Assembly (NCBI GenBank): GCA_017654735.1 | Contig: JADPYG010000091.1 | Coordinates: forward strand, 310,001 to 374,000 | Direction of reading: 5' to 3' | Source of the DNA: Vishniacozyma victoriae | Lineage: Eukaryota > Basidiomycota > Tremellomycetes > Tremellales > Bulleribasidiaceae | DNA: 64,000 nucleotides | Part shown: positions 61,676-64,000 of the stretch, piece after piece | Numbering within the stretch: the stretch's first letter is position 1 | Layout of the letters: each line of letters starts with the position of its first letter | Program-made: the position numbers and the translations under genes | Notes under the pieces: generated by a model | Database searches by the model: none | What the model saw: only the letters and a program-made list of their open reading frames with translations | Told to the model about the DNA's origin: nothing

Positions 61676-63205
61676 ATGATTTCGTCCAACTACCTCACAG
61701 CCACCGAGACCCAAATCCACCTGGCCAATGAGTTAACAACTCTTGAACGTGTCATCAAAGATCACCAAGAGCGATATCAACAAAGGAACGAACAAATCAA
61801 AGCTTGGGTATGCGTCGACCATACTATGCCTAATGACAAGGCCGTCGAGGGACCATTACGAGGGATGGTAATCGGTATCAAAGATATTATCAGTATGTCA
61901 CAACCCTCAAGGATTACTAAAATTGACCGGTAGATACCAAAGACTTCCCGACTGAATATGGTTCAGCAATATACAAAGACAATCAACCAGGACAAGATGC
62001 TTCGGTAGTCGCCCTCCTCAAATTCGCAGGAGCATGCATCATCGGCAAGACTGTACGTCCTTCCCATACATCGTGGCTCACAATGAAGACAGTCAACGAA
62101 TTCGCATATGTCCAAAATAAGATGCTTACTACCAATCCTATTGATCCCGGATATCGTCCCGGAGTCTCGTCTACTGGCTCAGGAGCTGCTGTTGCCGATT
62201 TTCAATGTCATGTTGGGATTGGTACTCAGACCGTAAGTCTCCTTCCAAGCTATTGGATATCGCTGATCCTGTAGACTACTTCGATCAATCGACCGGCCAG
62301 CTATTGTGGGATTTTCGGATTCAAGCCAACGTGAACCACACCCGTTTTTAGGATCAGATCGGAGCTGATCAAATAGCTGGGGACTCGTCTCATTGGAAGG
62401 GGTGCGACCCGTAGAACCTCTTACAGACTCGATAGGGATTTTAGCTAGATCCATCACCGATATCGAACTCGTCGCTAAACCACTTGGAGTGTTTAGGAAT
62501 CAAACCCCCGGTCTTACCCATACTACCCTCAAACAATGCCGGTTCGGGTTCTTCACTGGCGAGCTCGATCATCTCGCTTCCAAAGGCGTCAAGCTCGCCT
62601 GGGAGAAGGCGAAGCTCGCTTTGTCGAACGCTGGGGCCGTTGTGGAAGATGTTGACTTTGGTGAAGAGTTCAATGGGTGGGAGGGTGTTGATGGAAAACT
62701 TGGGAGAATCATGAATTCCGCCGCGGATATCAGTACTTATAAATATTACGTGGTGAACGGAGGGAAACTTCCCGAATCAATCTTGCAGGCTGCGGAGCAT
62801 GGTATTCCAAGACAAGAGACCCTCAAGATATACGACCAGCTGGCGGCTTTACGACCCAAATTTGATGAATTGGCAGGACGATACGACGCCATCATCACCC
62901 TGTCGACTCTTGTTGAGCCACCCAAGATGTCAGAGAATGACGTGCCGGACTTTGGGGCATTATGGTCCTGTCTCCACGCCCCTACCCTCTGCATGCCCGG
63001 TTTCGCAGGTATCCAAGGCCTGCCTATCGGACTTACCATGGTCGCTCCAAGGTATGTCGATACAGTGGGTGAGCTGATAAGTAGATATCAAGATGAGAGG
63101 TTATTACATATCGCCAGACTCGTTGCCGGCGTATTCATCGAGGCTGGGAAAGAAGATCTAAGGAAGGTTCCCGCACGAGGCTGGGTCGTTGCTCTCAAGC
63201 CTTGA
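61676..63205 (+). CDS. Amidase-signature hydrolase, paralogue 3
   Basis: The start is MISSNYLTATETQIHLANEL. Motifs: GIKDII, CIIGKT (Lys), [19 protein letters not shown] (cis-Ser), then after an intron TTSINRPASYCGIFGFKPT, which keeps the nucleophile Ser but has Thr-Thr where Gly-Gly is usual. The rest follows the family: LTDSIGILARSITDIELVA, CLHAPTLCMPGFAGIQGLPI, RYQDERLLHIARLVAGVF, ending WVVALKP. The last intron is about 33 nt, in frame and stop-free, so its removal is uncertain. It arose by tandem duplication with paralogue 2; the altered oxyanion loop suggests changed activity. Confidence 0.88.
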
Positions 63206-63350
63206 GGTGGAAATGAGATCGTAAATGTTGACATGTATACAACGTGAGAATACAACTTTGACAGACTGTTGGGGTCGTACAAACTAAGCTTGTGGGAATG
63301 GGGCGCAGTATAGTGTTATTGCAGCTTCACTGAATCATTAGCGCATCATT

Positions 63351-64000
63351 TCATATATAAGAAGGAACATGCCGGACAAGATTCCGCCATCCCTGCACAT
63401 CAGCCTGAGTCGTGCACTTGGAGGCTAGACTTACAGGATATTGAGCCCTGACCCATAGAATCACCCTATCCCCTTTCTTCACTTGTTTCACGAAATCGTC
63501 CTCACTTCCCAGAAGCACACGGTGGGCCTTGTAATACTGTCCCGCATGGACATTGTTCAATATCGAGCGGCGAGTGCCTTCTGCTTCTGTGCCGTTCCTC
63601 AGGATGGAGATCTCGAACCATGAATAGCTTTGGTCGTATGTACCTATATATCAGCGTAGTCGGGAGTGGAACAAAAGGGGGTATCATACCGTAAAGCGTC
63701 GGGTTGGCCGTGACCGCGGAAGACCATCCTTGATCTTTGGAGAGAGTCTCGATGACTATCTCGCGTAGCCAACATCCTTTCTCCTCCTCCTCTCCGTCAT
63801 CCTTTTCCTCTTCCCCTCCTTCCTTTTCTTTCGCGTCCTTGACACCGGGCTTCATGCCACCTTCTTCCGGTCGAGCAGGGACAGTCCCCGTAATATGGCT
63901 CGACGAGCTCTCACACCCGACCTCCCCCGACAGTAGATACCAAATCTGTCCAATCTCATCCCCCAGTCCCACCCCCTCTTCCTGTCCAGTTTTCCACCCA
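63351..64000 (-). CDS. C-terminal part of an unknown protein (truncated by the right edge)
   Basis: The frame enters from the right edge with GLGDEIGQIWYLLSGEVGCE, an acidic Lys/Glu-rich loop, GCWLREIVIETLSKDQGWSS and NPTLYG. Splices then lead to TYDQSYSWFEISILRNGTEA, AHRVLLGSEDDFVKQVKKGD and RVILWVRAQYP. An intron at about 63387-63434 leads to GWRNLVRHVPSYI and the stop at 63351. The closing AQ(Y/F)PGW arrangement is one I associate with C-termini of uncharacterised fungal proteins; no function is known to me. Confidence 0.6.

Overview
The window is nuclear DNA of a basidiomycete fungus, most likely a tremellomycete close to Cryptococcus/Kwoniella. This rests on a calcineurin A gene that reads like the cryptococcal protein and on many small exons. 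Introns mostly run 35-60 nt and end in a CTGAY/CTAAY branch site lying a few bases before the acceptor AG. Gene models here were spliced by eye from GT/GC donors, branch sites, reading frame and family conservation, so exon edges are predictions.

The left part (1 to about 29.7 kb) is a dense run of conserved single-copy genes. In order: an arrestin-like protein with a Cys-rich tail (-), spliceosomal cyclophilin CWC27 (-), Golgi PI4P adaptor VPS74/GOLPH3 (+), a degenerate EF-hand-fold protein (-), an unknown protein (+), a gene-poor 2.4 kb stretch, an OXLD1-type protein (-), homoserine dehydrogenase (+), homocysteine S-methyltransferase (-), a large Zn2Cys6 regulator (+), SRP19/SEC65 (-), calcineurin A (+), a peroxisomal ANT1-like carrier (-) and a mitochondrial-type unknown protein (+). 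Homoserine dehydrogenase and homocysteine methyltransferase are neighbours and both belong to aspartate-family/methionine metabolism.

The right part (29.7-64 kb) looks accessory. It begins with lineage-restricted hypothetical genes, followed by a fungal regulator without a recognisable intact zinc cluster and a neighbour that has a zinc cluster but no regulatory domain. Next come a divergent YHM2-type citrate carrier and allantoate-permease-family transporter, a possibly frameshifted unknown gene, a secreted type-B carboxylesterase, the housekeeping C2-domain phosphatidylserine decarboxylase, and three amidase paralogues plus an amidase relic with a nonsense codon.

Inside the amidase group lies a compact sugar-use cluster: a Zn2Cys6 regulator, a leaderless GH32 invertase/inulinase-type hydrolase, and a divergently transcribed alpha-glucoside-type MFS transporter. 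The regulator's own promoter and the GH32/transporter promoter share an identical 15-bp CGG-rich element. I read this as a self-contained, autoregulated sucrose/fructo-oligosaccharide uptake-and-cytosolic-hydrolysis unit. The window ends in a truncated unknown gene. I found no tRNA, rRNA, CRISPR or intact transposon.
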